This document shows, piece by piece, positions 23,354 to 31,318 of a stretch of DNA of 37,179 bases. This DNA is from Nitrospirota bacterium (GTDB lineage Bacteria; Nitrospirota; Thermodesulfovibrionia; UBA6902): positions 1 to 37,179 of the forward strand of contig JACRPZ010000018.1 of NCBI GenBank assembly GCA_016222905.1, given 5' to 3'. A program made the position numbers and the translations under genes. The notes under the pieces were generated by a model, which saw nothing but the letters and a program-made list of their open reading frames with translations, was not told where the DNA came from and made no database searches. Position 1 is the stretch's first letter. Each line of letters begins with the position of its first letter.

Positions 23354-24061
23354 ATGGTGTGCTTGGTAACTGGTTCATCAAGAGGTCTTGGAAAATCGAT
23401 AGCCCTTGCGTTTGGTAAGAGAGGAGACAGGGTTATTGTTCATTACAAAGACAAGAAGGCAGAGGCTGAAAATACAGCTTCTTGTCTGGAGGATGCTATT
23501 GTTCTCAAAGCTGATAACGGAGATTACATAGAAGTCAGGAAGCTGGCAGATGATGCGGTAAAGATTTTCGGCAGCATTGATGTTCTTGTAAATAACGCAG
23601 GCATTGTAAAAGAGGCTTTACTGCTGAAAACTTCAGAAGCTGATTTTGACGAAGCGGTCTCCGCAAACCTGAAAGGCTCTTTTAATTTTATGCGCGCAGT
23701 TGCAAAACACATGATCCAGCAAAAAAAGGGGCATATTATAAATATAGGTTCAATTGCCGGCATGAAGGGCAGGGCAGGGCTGTCGGCATACTCTGCATCA
23801 AAGGCAGGTCTTATCGGATTGACATTATCGTCCGCAAAAGAGCTCAGCAGATATAATATTATGGTTAATATGGTTCTTCCGGGTTACATGCTGACGGATA
23901 TGGGAACGGCATCGCATGAGAAAGCAAAGGAATCCGCACTCAAAGATAGTCTTATAAAGGAATATTCAAATCCGGAGAAAGTCGCAGAATTTGTCTGCTA
24001 TCTTGCCGGAACATCAGGTATAACGGGGCAGATTTTTAATCTGGATTCAAGAATAATCTAA
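23354..24061 (+). CDS. FabG-like short-chain dehydrogenase/reductase in the biotin cluster
   Basis: This 235-residue SDR has the NADP-binding TGSSRGLGKSIA (6-17), NNAG (80-83) and the catalytic S133, Y146 and K150 (SAYSASK). It most resembles 3-oxoacyl-ACP reductases (FabG). Its place between bioF and bioD, 12 bases after bioF and 9 before bioD, suggests reduction of a 3-oxo pimeloyl-type intermediate, but this is inference from context. It could equally be a second general FabG. No ribosome binding site is evident, consistent with translational coupling. Confidence 0.85.
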   Translation: MVCLVTGSSRGLGKSIALAFGKRGDRVIVHYKDKKAEAENTASCLEDAIVLKADNGDYIEVRKLADDAVKIFGSIDVLVNNAGIVKEALLLKTSEADFDEAVSANLKGSFNFMRAVAKHMIQQKKGHIINIGSIAGMKGRAGLSAYSASKAGLIGLTLSSAKELSRYNIMVNMVLPGYMLTDMGTASHEKAKESALKDSLIKEYSNPEKVAEFVCYLAGTSGITGQIFNLDSRII

Positions 24062-24070
24062 GTTGCGGGT

Positions 24071-24775
24071 ATGAAACGAATGAATAAAGGTATCTTCATA
24101 ACAGGCACGGATACCGGTGTGGGCAAGACCTTTGTGGCAGCAGGACTCATTAAGGCAATAAGAAAAAAAGGAATTAACGTTTGTCCGATGAAGCCTGTTG
24201 AGACAGGCTGCAAAATAAAAAACGGAAGACTTGCACCGGCGGATGCCGTTAAACTTTTAAAGGCATCAGGCATTGATGAGTCTCTTGATGCAGTTAACCC
24301 TTACAGGTTCAGGCAGCCGCTTGCGCCTGCCGTAGCGGCTGAGAATGAAGGCGTGGTAATAAAAAAGGGAAAGATAATTTCAGCCTATAACCATCTTGCC
24401 AAGTCTTATGACTTTATTGTTATTGAAGGGGCCGGGGGCATTATGACGCCGGTTTATAAAGAATATCTCTGTCTTGATATGATTAAAGACATTGGGCTGT
24501 CGCTGATAATTGTATCAAGGCCTGGATTGGGAACTATTAATCACACTCTTCTCACAATTGAAGCTGCAAAGAACAGAGGCATTAACGTGTATGGCGTGAT
24601 AGTGAATCATACGGGCTCAGCAGTAAAAGATTTATCTGAAGAGAGCAACCCTGAAATAATCAAGAGGATAGGCAAGGTTAAAGTAATGGAGATTATCCCT
24701 TATTTTAAGAATCCTGTATTGTTGAGTTTTCAGTCAGTCTTTCGCCGTATTGCCGGAAAGATAATCAGGACTTAG
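24071..24775 (+). CDS. bioD: Dethiobiotin synthetase BioD
   Basis: This 234-residue ATP-dependent enzyme closes the ureido ring of dethiobiotin from 7,8-diaminopelargonate and CO2. The P-loop GTDTGVGKTF lies at 12-21, followed by PMKPVETGC and the IEGAGGIMTPV motif. The last part (YGVIVNHTG, EIIPYF) is normal. ATG at 24080 is an alternative start that fits the usual N-terminus MNKGIFITGTDTG. Its 3' end overlaps the convergent two-CW gene by 11 bases. Confidence 0.94.
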   Translation: MKRMNKGIFITGTDTGVGKTFVAAGLIKAIRKKGINVCPMKPVETGCKIKNGRLAPADAVKLLKASGIDESLDAVNPYRFRQPLAPAVAAENEGVVIKKGKIISAYNHLAKSYDFIVIEGAGGIMTPVYKEYLCLDMIKDIGLSLIIVSRPGLGTINHTLLTIEAAKNRGINVYGVIVNHTGSAVKDLSEESNPEIIKRIGKVKVMEIIPYFKNPVLLSFQSVFRRIAGKIIRT

Positions 24776-25088
24776 AAGAACTCTCAAAACTTTTAATCTT
24801 ATTAAGCAGCACTATGGAAAGTTCAAATTTTGAACCCTCTTCATCCCTAACGGACTGATAAAAATCGCATATTTTGCAATTATGATATTTCTGAGCAAAT
24901 GTTCCCTGAAGTTTGCCGCCGCACATGCTGCCGGCTACAATCCAGCAAGCTCTTCCTCCATGCTTGCCGCCGTGAACCCCGTCAAGATCCGCATTTGTAG
25001 TTGCGGGGCATACACCAAGTTCATGTGACTTGGCCCCTCCTGGTTCCCTGCCGCACTTTTTGAATTCCCAGCAGTTGAGCTTGCTCAT
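24765..25088 (-). CDS. Two-CW domain cysteine-rich protein
   Basis: This 107-residue protein starts MSKLNCWEFKKCGREPGG and later has GRACWIVAGSMCGG and YHNCKICDFYQSV. The two Cys-Trp motifs and the CxxC pair match the small two-CW family found in many anaerobes. The cysteines suggest metal or cluster binding; the role is unknown. The C-terminal 30 residues are helical. AAGGGGG lies before the ATG. It converges on bioD with an 11-base overlap of coding ends. Confidence 0.75.
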   Translation of the reverse strand: MSKLNCWEFKKCGREPGGAKSHELGVCPATTNADLDGVHGGKHGGRACWIVAGSMCGGKLQGTFAQKYHNCKICDFYQSVRDEEGSKFELSIVLLNKIKSFESSSKS

Positions 25089-25205
25089 ATAGTCATAACC
25101 CCCTTTATAAAATTGTTATATTCACCGAATAATTATACGCTGCTTTATTTAAATTATAACATTTCCCAACAAAAAACAATATTTTCAGGTTATTGCGTTG
25201 CTCCA

Positions 25206-25234
25206 TTGATTGTTGTCTCTCTTTTTGGTATCTT
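25206..25234 (+). promoter_or_regulatory. Putative sigma-70 promoter upstream of lipA
   Basis: TTGATT (25206-25211), a 17-base spacer and TATCTT (25229-25234), each four of six to consensus. The transcript would have about 70 untranslated bases before lipA, containing the strong ribosome binding site at 25274-25281. Confidence 0.4.
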
Positions 25235-25273
25235 AACACGTAAGCTTTGTCTGGTTTTTGCAGGGATTGATTA

Positions 25274-25332
25274 AGGAGGACGGCAGTATTTTGCCTGATA
25301 ATATATTCATATGCGCCATCCTGAATGGATAA
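25274..25332 (+). other. Possible leader peptide overlapping the lipA start
   Basis: AAGGAGGA (25274-25281) is 9 bases before TTG 25291, which opens a 13-codon frame (MPDNIFICAILNG) ending at TAA 25330-25332. This frame crosses the lipA ATG at 25311. The lipA ATG itself has no nearby ribosome binding site; the strong one is 29 bases upstream. The leader could couple translation. Alternatively the site simply serves lipA poorly. Confidence 0.35.
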
Positions 25333-26150
25333 AGATAAAGTCAACCGGAACTCACGAAACAAAAAAGATATTGAGGTCTTATGGGGTATCCACTGTTTGT
25401 GAAGAGGCAAGGTGTCCCAACCAGGGGGAATGTTTCTCAAATACCTCTGCGGCATTTATGATACTTGGCGATAGATGCACAAGAAACTGTGCCTTCTGCG
25501 CTGTGGAGTCAAGCACGCCACTGCCGGTTGATTCTTATGAGCCTGAAAGGGTTGCTTATGCAGCCTTTTCCCTTGGGTTGAAATTTGTAGTGATAACATC
25601 TGTTACAAGAGACGATCTGTCGGATGGCGGAGCCGGACAATTTTCTAAAACCATACATGCATTGAGAGAAAGAGATCCTGAAATGAAAGTAGAGATATTA
25701 ACTCCGGACTTTAAAGGGGATACAGAAGCTCTTAGGACTGTTCTCGACGCGCAGCCCGATGTCTTTAATCATAATGTTGAGACTGTTCCGGGACTTTATC
25801 CTGTCGTCAGACCCGGAGCTGATTATATGCTTTCACTGAATATTCTAAAATCAGCAAGAAGACTCTATCCTGATATAAAAACAAAATCCGGTTTTATGTT
25901 AGGTCTTGGCGAGAAGAAGCATGAAGTTTTATCTGTCATGAGAAACCTGTTAGATACAGGATGTGATTTCCTGACAATAGGGCAGTATCTTCAGCCGCGA
26001 AGAACAAATCTGCCTGTTTATGAGTATGTGATGCCGGAGATATTTGAGGAATACAGAGACAAAGGACTTAAGATGGGGTTCAAGGCTGTAGCATCATCGC
26101 CGCTTACAAGGAGCTCAATGAACGCAGAAGATATGTATTATAAAAATTAA
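25311..26150 (+). CDS. lipA: Lipoyl synthase LipA
   Basis: This 279-residue radical SAM enzyme inserts two sulfur atoms into the octanoyl chain bound to lipoyl domains. Auxiliary-cluster cysteines are C30, C35 and C41 (TVCEEARCPNQGEC). The SAM-cluster cysteines are C56, C60 and C63 (GDRCTRNCAFC). FNHNVETVPGLYPVVRPGA and the C-terminal SPLTRSSMNAEDMY, which carries the RSS serine, are diagnostic. ATG 25311 is the first in-frame start after a TGA at 25296. lipB is not adjacent. Confidence 0.96.
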   Translation: MRHPEWIKIKSTGTHETKKILRSYGVSTVCEEARCPNQGECFSNTSAAFMILGDRCTRNCAFCAVESSTPLPVDSYEPERVAYAAFSLGLKFVVITSVTRDDLSDGGAGQFSKTIHALRERDPEMKVEILTPDFKGDTEALRTVLDAQPDVFNHNVETVPGLYPVVRPGADYMLSLNILKSARRLYPDIKTKSGFMLGLGEKKHEVLSVMRNLLDTGCDFLTIGQYLQPRRTNLPVYEYVMPEIFEEYRDKGLKMGFKAVASSPLTRSSMNAEDMYYKN

Positions 26151-26168
26151 AATTTATAAGGAGATTAG

Positions 26169-27344
26169 ATGCACGAATTTAAAAGAGTAAAGAGGCTGCC
26201 GCCTTATGTGTTTGCCATAGTAAACCAGCTTAAGATGGAGGCAAGGAGAAAGGGTGATGATATAATTGATCTCGGCATGGGAAATCCGGATCTGCCCACT
26301 CCGAAACATATTGTTGACAAACTGACTGAAGCTGTCCTGAACCCCAAAAACCACAGGTATTCCGCTTCAAAGGGAATTACCCAATTGCGTCTCGCAATAT
26401 GCGAATGGTATAAGAGACGCTTTGATGTTGATCTGGACCATGAGACAGAGGCAGTGGTTACCATCGGTTCAAAAGAAGGCTTGTCTCATCTTGCGTATGC
26501 GATGATTGAACCTGGAGACCTCGTATTGACACCTGCGCCCGCGTATCCTATCCATCCGTACAGCTTCATACTTGCGGGAGGAGACGTAAGAAGCATTCCT
26601 ATTCAAAAGGACACCGATTTTTTTGAAGGCGTGGAGGAAACCTTTAAATCAGCATGGCCAAAGCCGAAGGTATTGGTCATTAACTTTCCTCACAATCCTA
26701 CAACAACATGCACTGACCTTGAGTTCTTCAAAAAGGTGGTTGATTTTGCAAAGGAGAATAACATTATCGTTCTTCATGACTTTGCATATGCCGATCTTGC
26801 ATTTGACGGTTATAAGCCGCCCAGTTTCTTGCAGGTTCCGGGAGCAAAAGATGTCGGCGTGGAATTCTTTTCCCTCACAAAAAGTTATTCGATGGCAGGG
26901 TGGAGGGTCGGATTCTGCGTAGGCAACAGGGAGGTTGTCGGAGCGCTTACCACAATAAAGAGTTATCTTGACTACGGAATGTTCCAGCCTATACAAATTG
27001 CGAGCATTATAGCATTGAGGGGACCTCAGGATTGCGTTGCAGAGATAGCCAAGACGTATGAAGACCGAAGGAACGTTCTTATACAGGCATTAAAAAGCGC
27101 GGGCTGGATTATCGAACCTCCTAAGGCAACGATGTTTGTATGGGCTCAGATACCTGAAGCCTTCAGGAAGATGAACTCGCTTGAATTTGCAAAATTTCTT
27201 ATAAATGAGGCAAAGGTGGCTGTTTCGCCGGGAATCGGTTTTGGAGAGCATGGAGAAGGGTTTGTCCGTTTTGCGCTTGTTGAGAATGAGCAAAGGATCA
27301 AGCAGGCGGCACGGGGGATAAAGATGGCGCTGAATAAAGCTTAA
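26169..27344 (+). CDS. Class I/II PLP aminotransferase (AlaC/AspC-like)
   Basis: This 391-residue fold-type I aminotransferase begins [18 protein letters not shown], typical of the AlaC-like alanine/glutamate-pyruvate branch. [10 protein letters not shown] binds substrate, NFPHNPTTT and DFAYADL bind the cofactor, and the PLP lysine is K238 in [21 protein letters not shown] precedes the ATG. It lies 18 bases after lipA. A role in alanine or aspartate-family metabolism is likely, but aspartate and LL-diaminopimelate aminotransferases share these motifs, so substrate is uncertain. Confidence 0.88.
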   Translation: MHEFKRVKRLPPYVFAIVNQLKMEARRKGDDIIDLGMGNPDLPTPKHIVDKLTEAVLNPKNHRYSASKGITQLRLAICEWYKRRFDVDLDHETEAVVTIGSKEGLSHLAYAMIEPGDLVLTPAPAYPIHPYSFILAGGDVRSIPIQKDTDFFEGVEETFKSAWPKPKVLVINFPHNPTTTCTDLEFFKKVVDFAKENNIIVLHDFAYADLAFDGYKPPSFLQVPGAKDVGVEFFSLTKSYSMAGWRVGFCVGNREVVGALTTIKSYLDYGMFQPIQIASIIALRGPQDCVAEIAKTYEDRRNVLIQALKSAGWIIEPPKATMFVWAQIPEAFRKMNSLEFAKFLINEAKVAVSPGIGFGEHGEGFVRFALVENEQRIKQAARGIKMALNKA

Positions 27345-27352
27345 GAAATTTA

Positions 27353-28651
27353 TCAGTCCCCGATTATGTCTGTATCTTTTATTGATGCTTTAAACGCTTT
27401 TATAACCGCAGGGTCAAACTGCAATCCTGAGTTTGCTTCGATTTCATTCACTGCTGCTGTAAAATCGAGCTGTTCTCTATATGAATATTTGTTTGTGAGA
27501 ACATCAAATACTTCCGCTAAAAAGAGTATTCTTGCCTCAAGAAGAATCGCATCCCCGAGCTTTCCATAGGGATAGCCGTTGCCGTCATATCTTTCATGAT
27601 GCTGAAGTATTATATCGGCTGAACCCCTCCAGAGAGATACGCTTTTTATTATCTCATATCCTGACTTTGGATGCAGTTGATACGTATCCCTTGTTGAGCC
27701 TGTTTTCAGGAAACCAATATCATGAAACAGGCAGGCATAATGAAGTGTCTTTAAATTTTCTTCAGGCAGGTTTAGCTCCTTAGAGATTAAGTATGCGTAT
27801 TTTGCCACCCTTCTCACATGTCCCTTCTTGGTAGGATCAATAGAATCCTGAGCTGCTACAAGTATCTCAGCTATATGAATCATGTCGCTCTGCTGATTTT
27901 CCAGCAGCCTGCTTTGGGTGATTGATATGGCAGCCTGATCAGCAAGACTGCTTAAGAGATTCTCATCCTCTTCGGTGAAAATGCCTCCCCTTTTATTTAA
28001 TATTTCAAGAACGCCGATTACTTTATTGTTAAGGATTAGAGGCACACACATTATAGACTTTGTATTGAAGCCTGATCTTGAGTCAAGTTCATGGTTATAA
28101 CGCTCATCTTTAGACGCATCATTAATGCGGACAGTCTGTTTGTTAGCCGCACACCAGCCTGAAAAGCCTACGCCTGTTATCACTACTCTGTCCTTAATCT
28201 TTTCAGATGCCGGACCCGCGGCGACCTTAAACTTAAGATGCCCTGTATCATCATACAAAAGAAGCGAGCCGGCCTCGGCAGATATCAGACGCATTGCGTT
28301 TTTCACAATACTCTCAAGGAGCACATCAAGATAAGGGGTCTCTCTTATCTGTTTCGTAATCTGGAAGAGACTGGTCAATCTTTTGTGAAGATTCTGTAAG
28401 GATGAAATAGCGCTATTAGTGGCTTTGGTCAGAAGGAAGAACCCTAGTACCGACACAAAAACTGAGAGGACTAGAATAATGCCGATATCTAATGGCAGAT
28501 CCGTCAAACTGCCTTTGGTGACATATGGCAGGATATACTTTATAGAGAAATATACAAGGATTGTAAGGGGGATAATGGACGCTGTAAAGTACGATATCTT
28601 TACATTACGGCGTATAGTTGCAAAGAATTCTTTTCCAACAGAACTATGCAT
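27353..28651 (-). CDS. Membrane GAF/HD-GYP protein, putative cyclic-di-GMP phosphodiesterase
   Basis: Two membrane helices (about residues 22-42 and 52-75) are followed by a GAF domain (about 100-245; LLLYDDTGHLKF, GWCAANKQTVRINDA, VLEILNKRGGIFTEED) and an HD-GYP domain (about 270-430). HD-GYP motifs include HVRRVAKYAYLI, CLFHDIGFLKTG and HHERYDGNGYPYG. HD-GYP proteins hydrolyse c-di-GMP in response to signals sensed by GAF. Start choice is open. ATG 28651 fits the promoter at 28659-28687, which would give a leaderless mRNA; TTG 28687, ATG 28678 and ATG 28657 would lie in or before the promoter. The gene converges on the aminotransferase (9-base gap). Confidence 0.88.
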   Translation of the reverse strand: MHSSVGKEFFATIRRNVKISYFTASIIPLTILVYFSIKYILPYVTKGSLTDLPLDIGIILVLSVFVSVLGFFLLTKATNSAISSLQNLHKRLTSLFQITKQIRETPYLDVLLESIVKNAMRLISAEAGSLLLYDDTGHLKFKVAAGPASEKIKDRVVITGVGFSGWCAANKQTVRINDASKDERYNHELDSRSGFNTKSIMCVPLILNNKVIGVLEILNKRGGIFTEEDENLLSSLADQAAISITQSRLLENQQSDMIHIAEILVAAQDSIDPTKKGHVRRVAKYAYLISKELNLPEENLKTLHYACLFHDIGFLKTGSTRDTYQLHPKSGYEIIKSVSLWRGSADIILQHHERYDGNGYPYGKLGDAILLEARILFLAEVFDVLTNKYSYREQLDFTAAVNEIEANSGLQFDPAVIKAFKASIKDTDIIGD

Positions 28652-28658
28652 TAACATA

Positions 28659-28687
28659 ATTCTATCAATATAAAGCATTTGCGTCAA
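28659..28687 (-). promoter_or_regulatory. Sigma-70 promoter of the HD-GYP gene
   Basis: On the minus strand TTGACG (28687-28682), exactly 17 bases and TAGAAT (28664-28659) form a good promoter. The transcript start is predicted near 28652, at or one base before ATG 28651. This argues against the upstream in-frame starts. Confidence 0.55.
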
Positions 28688-28913
28688 TACTTTTTTTTAA
28701 GTAAGATAAAAAAATATTTCGGCCTGTAAATCGCGTCTGCTTTGCATAAAATAACAATAGGGCAGATAATCCGGCTTTGCGGCATTTAAAACTTGAATAA
28801 AACTAAGGTGTTAGAGCATAATATTAACCGAAAGTTGAGGATTGCACCGTCTGGAAACTCTCAGCTCTTGGCTTGAAATTAAATAACCGCGCTAAATTAA
28901 TACTGAGGCAAGA

Positions 28914-30224
28914 TTGAAAAAATCAGCGATATCTGTCGGGATTATAGGTTTCGGCACGGTCGGAACAGGGGTTGCGAAGATCCTTCTAAAAAAGGAGAAA
29001 GAACTTCAGGAGAGATTGGGGTTTCCTCTTCTTTTAAAGCGAATCGCGGATACGGATACAAAAAGGGACAGGGGGATAAGACTTCCGGCTGATCTGCTCA
29101 CAAAAGACGCTGATGTTGTATTAAATGACCCTGATATAGACATAGTTGTTGAACTTATCGGCGGGATACATCCTGCAAAGGAGATCATACTAAAGGCCAT
29201 AAGAAACGGTAAGCATGTGGTTACTGCAAACAAGGCGCTTATTGCTACCGAAGGAAAAAAGATATTTGATGCGGCTAAAAAGAGAAGAGTTGAAGTTGGT
29301 TTGGAGGCCGCGGTTGCGGGGAGCATCCCGGTAATCAAGATCATCAGAGAGGCGCTTGTCGGCAATACAATAGAGGCGCTCTTCGGCATAATCAACGGTA
29401 CATCAAATTATATATTATCAAAGATGACGGAAGAAAGCGTTGATTTTTCAACCGCCCTTGATGACGCTAAAGCGCTCGGGTATGCAGAGGCGGATCCAAA
29501 ATTTGATATTGAGGGTATTGACTCTGCTCATAAGCTTGCAATATTATTATCACTCTCATTTGGTGCGCCGTTTTCTTTCAGTAAGATATACACTGAGGGG
29601 ATAACAGAGATAACTCCTTTGGATATCCAGTTTGCATCGGAATTCGGCTATAAAATAAAGTTGCTGGCTATTGCAAAACTTGTAGATAGTGAAATAGAGG
29701 CAAGGGTTCATCCCACAATGCTGCCGGATGACAGTCTTATCTCAAATGTGAACGGTGTATTCAACGCAGTTTATGTTGAAGGAGATGCTATAGGACAGGC
29801 GCTTTACTATGGCAAAGGCGCTGGAGAAATGCCTACCGGAAGCGCTGTTGTCAGCGATATTGTTGATATTGCCAGAAATATCAGAACAGGGGCTGCTGAA
29901 AGGATTCGCGGGCTTGGTATGCCTGTGAATAGGAAGTTGAGCATAAGAAAGATGGAGGATATATCCTCCTGTTATTACCTCCGCTTTTCAGCTCTTGATA
30001 AACCCGGTGTACTCTCAAGGATTTCCGGAATATTAGGCGGCTGCAATATAAGCATTAAGTCTGTGATTCAGAAAGACCGTAAAAAAGAGAAGGCGGTTCC
30101 GCTGGTAATGATGACGCATAAGGCGAGAGAAAAGGATATAGTGCTTGCATTAAAGAAGATCAATAAATTACCGGTTGTATCTGGCAAGACTCTTTTTATA
30201 AGGGTAGAAGCCAAGGATGAATAG
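28914..30224 (+). CDS. hom: Homoserine dehydrogenase
   Basis: This 436-residue enzyme reduces aspartate semialdehyde to homoserine, the branch to threonine and methionine. GFGTVGTGVAKIL (about 11-23) binds NAD(P), GKHVVTANKALIA and GTSNYILSKM are catalytic-region motifs, and YAEADPKFDIEGIDSAHKLA lines the active site. A C-terminal ACT domain (about 350-430) suggests feedback regulation by threonine or another amino acid. The start is a TTG, preceded by GAGG. It begins a run of seven plus-strand genes whose products link homoserine metabolism with sulfur transfer. No homoserine kinase is in the window. Confidence 0.95.
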   Translation: MKKSAISVGIIGFGTVGTGVAKILLKKEKELQERLGFPLLLKRIADTDTKRDRGIRLPADLLTKDADVVLNDPDIDIVVELIGGIHPAKEIILKAIRNGKHVVTANKALIATEGKKIFDAAKKRRVEVGLEAAVAGSIPVIKIIREALVGNTIEALFGIINGTSNYILSKMTEESVDFSTALDDAKALGYAEADPKFDIEGIDSAHKLAILLSLSFGAPFSFSKIYTEGITEITPLDIQFASEFGYKIKLLAIAKLVDSEIEARVHPTMLPDDSLISNVNGVFNAVYVEGDAIGQALYYGKGAGEMPTGSAVVSDIVDIARNIRTGAAERIRGLGMPVNRKLSIRKMEDISSCYYLRFSALDKPGVLSRISGILGGCNISIKSVIQKDRKKEKAVPLVMMTHKAREKDIVLALKKINKLPVVSGKTLFIRVEAKDE

Positions 30225-30230
30225 ATAATA

Positions 30231-30485
30231 ATGAATGACATAAATATTAAAGCGGACAGAAAGCTGGATATAAGGGGTGTAGTCTGCCCCTATACCCTTG
30301 TGAAATCAAAACTTGCTGTCGAGGATTTAGAACTCGGGCAGGTGCTTGAAATACTACTTGATTATCCTGAGGCAGCTCAGAGCATTCCAAAGGCGATGCA
30401 TAATTATGGAAATTCTGTTCTCAAAGTGGAGCAGATAAGCCCACGAGAATGGATCATTCTTGTAAAGAAAGAGGTTGAAGACTGA
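30231..30485 (+). CDS. TusA-like sulfur-relay protein
   Basis: This 84-residue protein has LDIRGVVCPYTLVKSKLAVE, the TusA/SirA-like motif in which C19 would carry a persulfide. The usual CPxP is CPYT here, so the second proline is missing, but the surrounding KxxL pattern is kept. TusA proteins pass sulfur from cysteine desulfurases to acceptors. The gene lies 6 bases after hom, and its stop overlaps the moeB-like start by one base (TGATG). This fits a role as sulfur donor for the adjacent E1/MoaD pair. Confidence 0.85.
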   Translation: MNDINIKADRKLDIRGVVCPYTLVKSKLAVEDLELGQVLEILLDYPEAAQSIPKAMHNYGNSVLKVEQISPREWIILVKKEVED

Positions 30486-31285
30486 TGGAGTTTACCGAAG
30501 AACAACTTAAGAGATACAGCAGGCATATAATTCTGTCAGAAGTTGGCGGCAAAGGGCAGAAGAAGATATCCGCTGCAAAGGTGCTTATGGTCGGTGCCGG
30601 AGGGCTTGGCTGTCCTGTCGGTTATTACCTTGCGGCTGCGGGAGTCGGCACCATCGCAATTGTAGATAATGACGAAGTAGAGCTGAGCAACCTTCAGAGA
30701 CAGATTGCTCACAGCGTAAAAACGCTCGGCATGAAAAAGGCTGATTCGGCAAAACAGACCTTTGAGGCATTGAATCCGGATGTGAATGTTGTTGCTATTA
30801 AAGAGAGGATTAACAGCAAGAACATACTTGACCTGATAAGAGACTACGATATAATCGTTGACGGCACAGATAATTTCCCGACAAGGTATCTTATTAATGA
30901 CGCCTGTGTAATGTTAGGGAAGCCTCTTGTCACCGGAGCTATACTCAGATTTGAAGGGCAGGTAACAACAATCCTGCCGGGCGACGGGCCGTGCTACCGC
31001 TGCCTCTTTGAAGAGCCTCCGCCTGCAGGGCTTGTACCTTCATGCCAGGAAGCGGGCGTGCTTGGTGTTCTGCCAGGCGTTATCGGCGCTCTCCAGGCAA
31101 CAGAAGTTTTGAAACTAATTATCGGCAAAGGAAAACCTTTAAAAGGTGAATTGTTGATTTATGATGCCCTTGGCGTGAATTTCAGAAAGGTGAAGATTCC
31201 AAAGAATTCCGAATGTCCTGTTTGCGGCAAAGAGCCTACGATTAAAGAGCTCTCGGATATGCCGGAACAGTATTGTGAGATATAA
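30485..31285 (+). CDS. MoeB/ThiF/HesA-family adenylyltransferase
   Basis: This 266-residue E1-like enzyme adenylates the C-terminal glycine of a MoaD/ThiS-type sulfur carrier. GAGGLGCPVG (37-46) and DNDEVELSNLQRQ (61-73) bind ATP; TDNFPTRYLINDAC and RFEGQVTTI are conserved. Zinc ligands are C170, C173, C244 and C247 (CYRC and CPVC). C187 lies in the family's reactive-cysteine region (PSCQEAGVLG). There is no rhodanese domain, so sulfur must come from another protein, plausibly the TusA-like product. MoeB, ThiF and HcyF-type members cannot be told apart by motif alone. Confidence 0.92.
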   Translation: MEFTEEQLKRYSRHIILSEVGGKGQKKISAAKVLMVGAGGLGCPVGYYLAAAGVGTIAIVDNDEVELSNLQRQIAHSVKTLGMKKADSAKQTFEALNPDVNVVAIKERINSKNILDLIRDYDIIVDGTDNFPTRYLINDACVMLGKPLVTGAILRFEGQVTTILPGDGPCYRCLFEEPPPAGLVPSCQEAGVLGVLPGVIGALQATEVLKLIIGKGKPLKGELLIYDALGVNFRKVKIPKNSECPVCGKEPTIKELSDMPEQYCEI

Positions 31286-31318
31286 ATAAATTTTAAACTG
31301 TATTTTTTGAGGCGAAGA

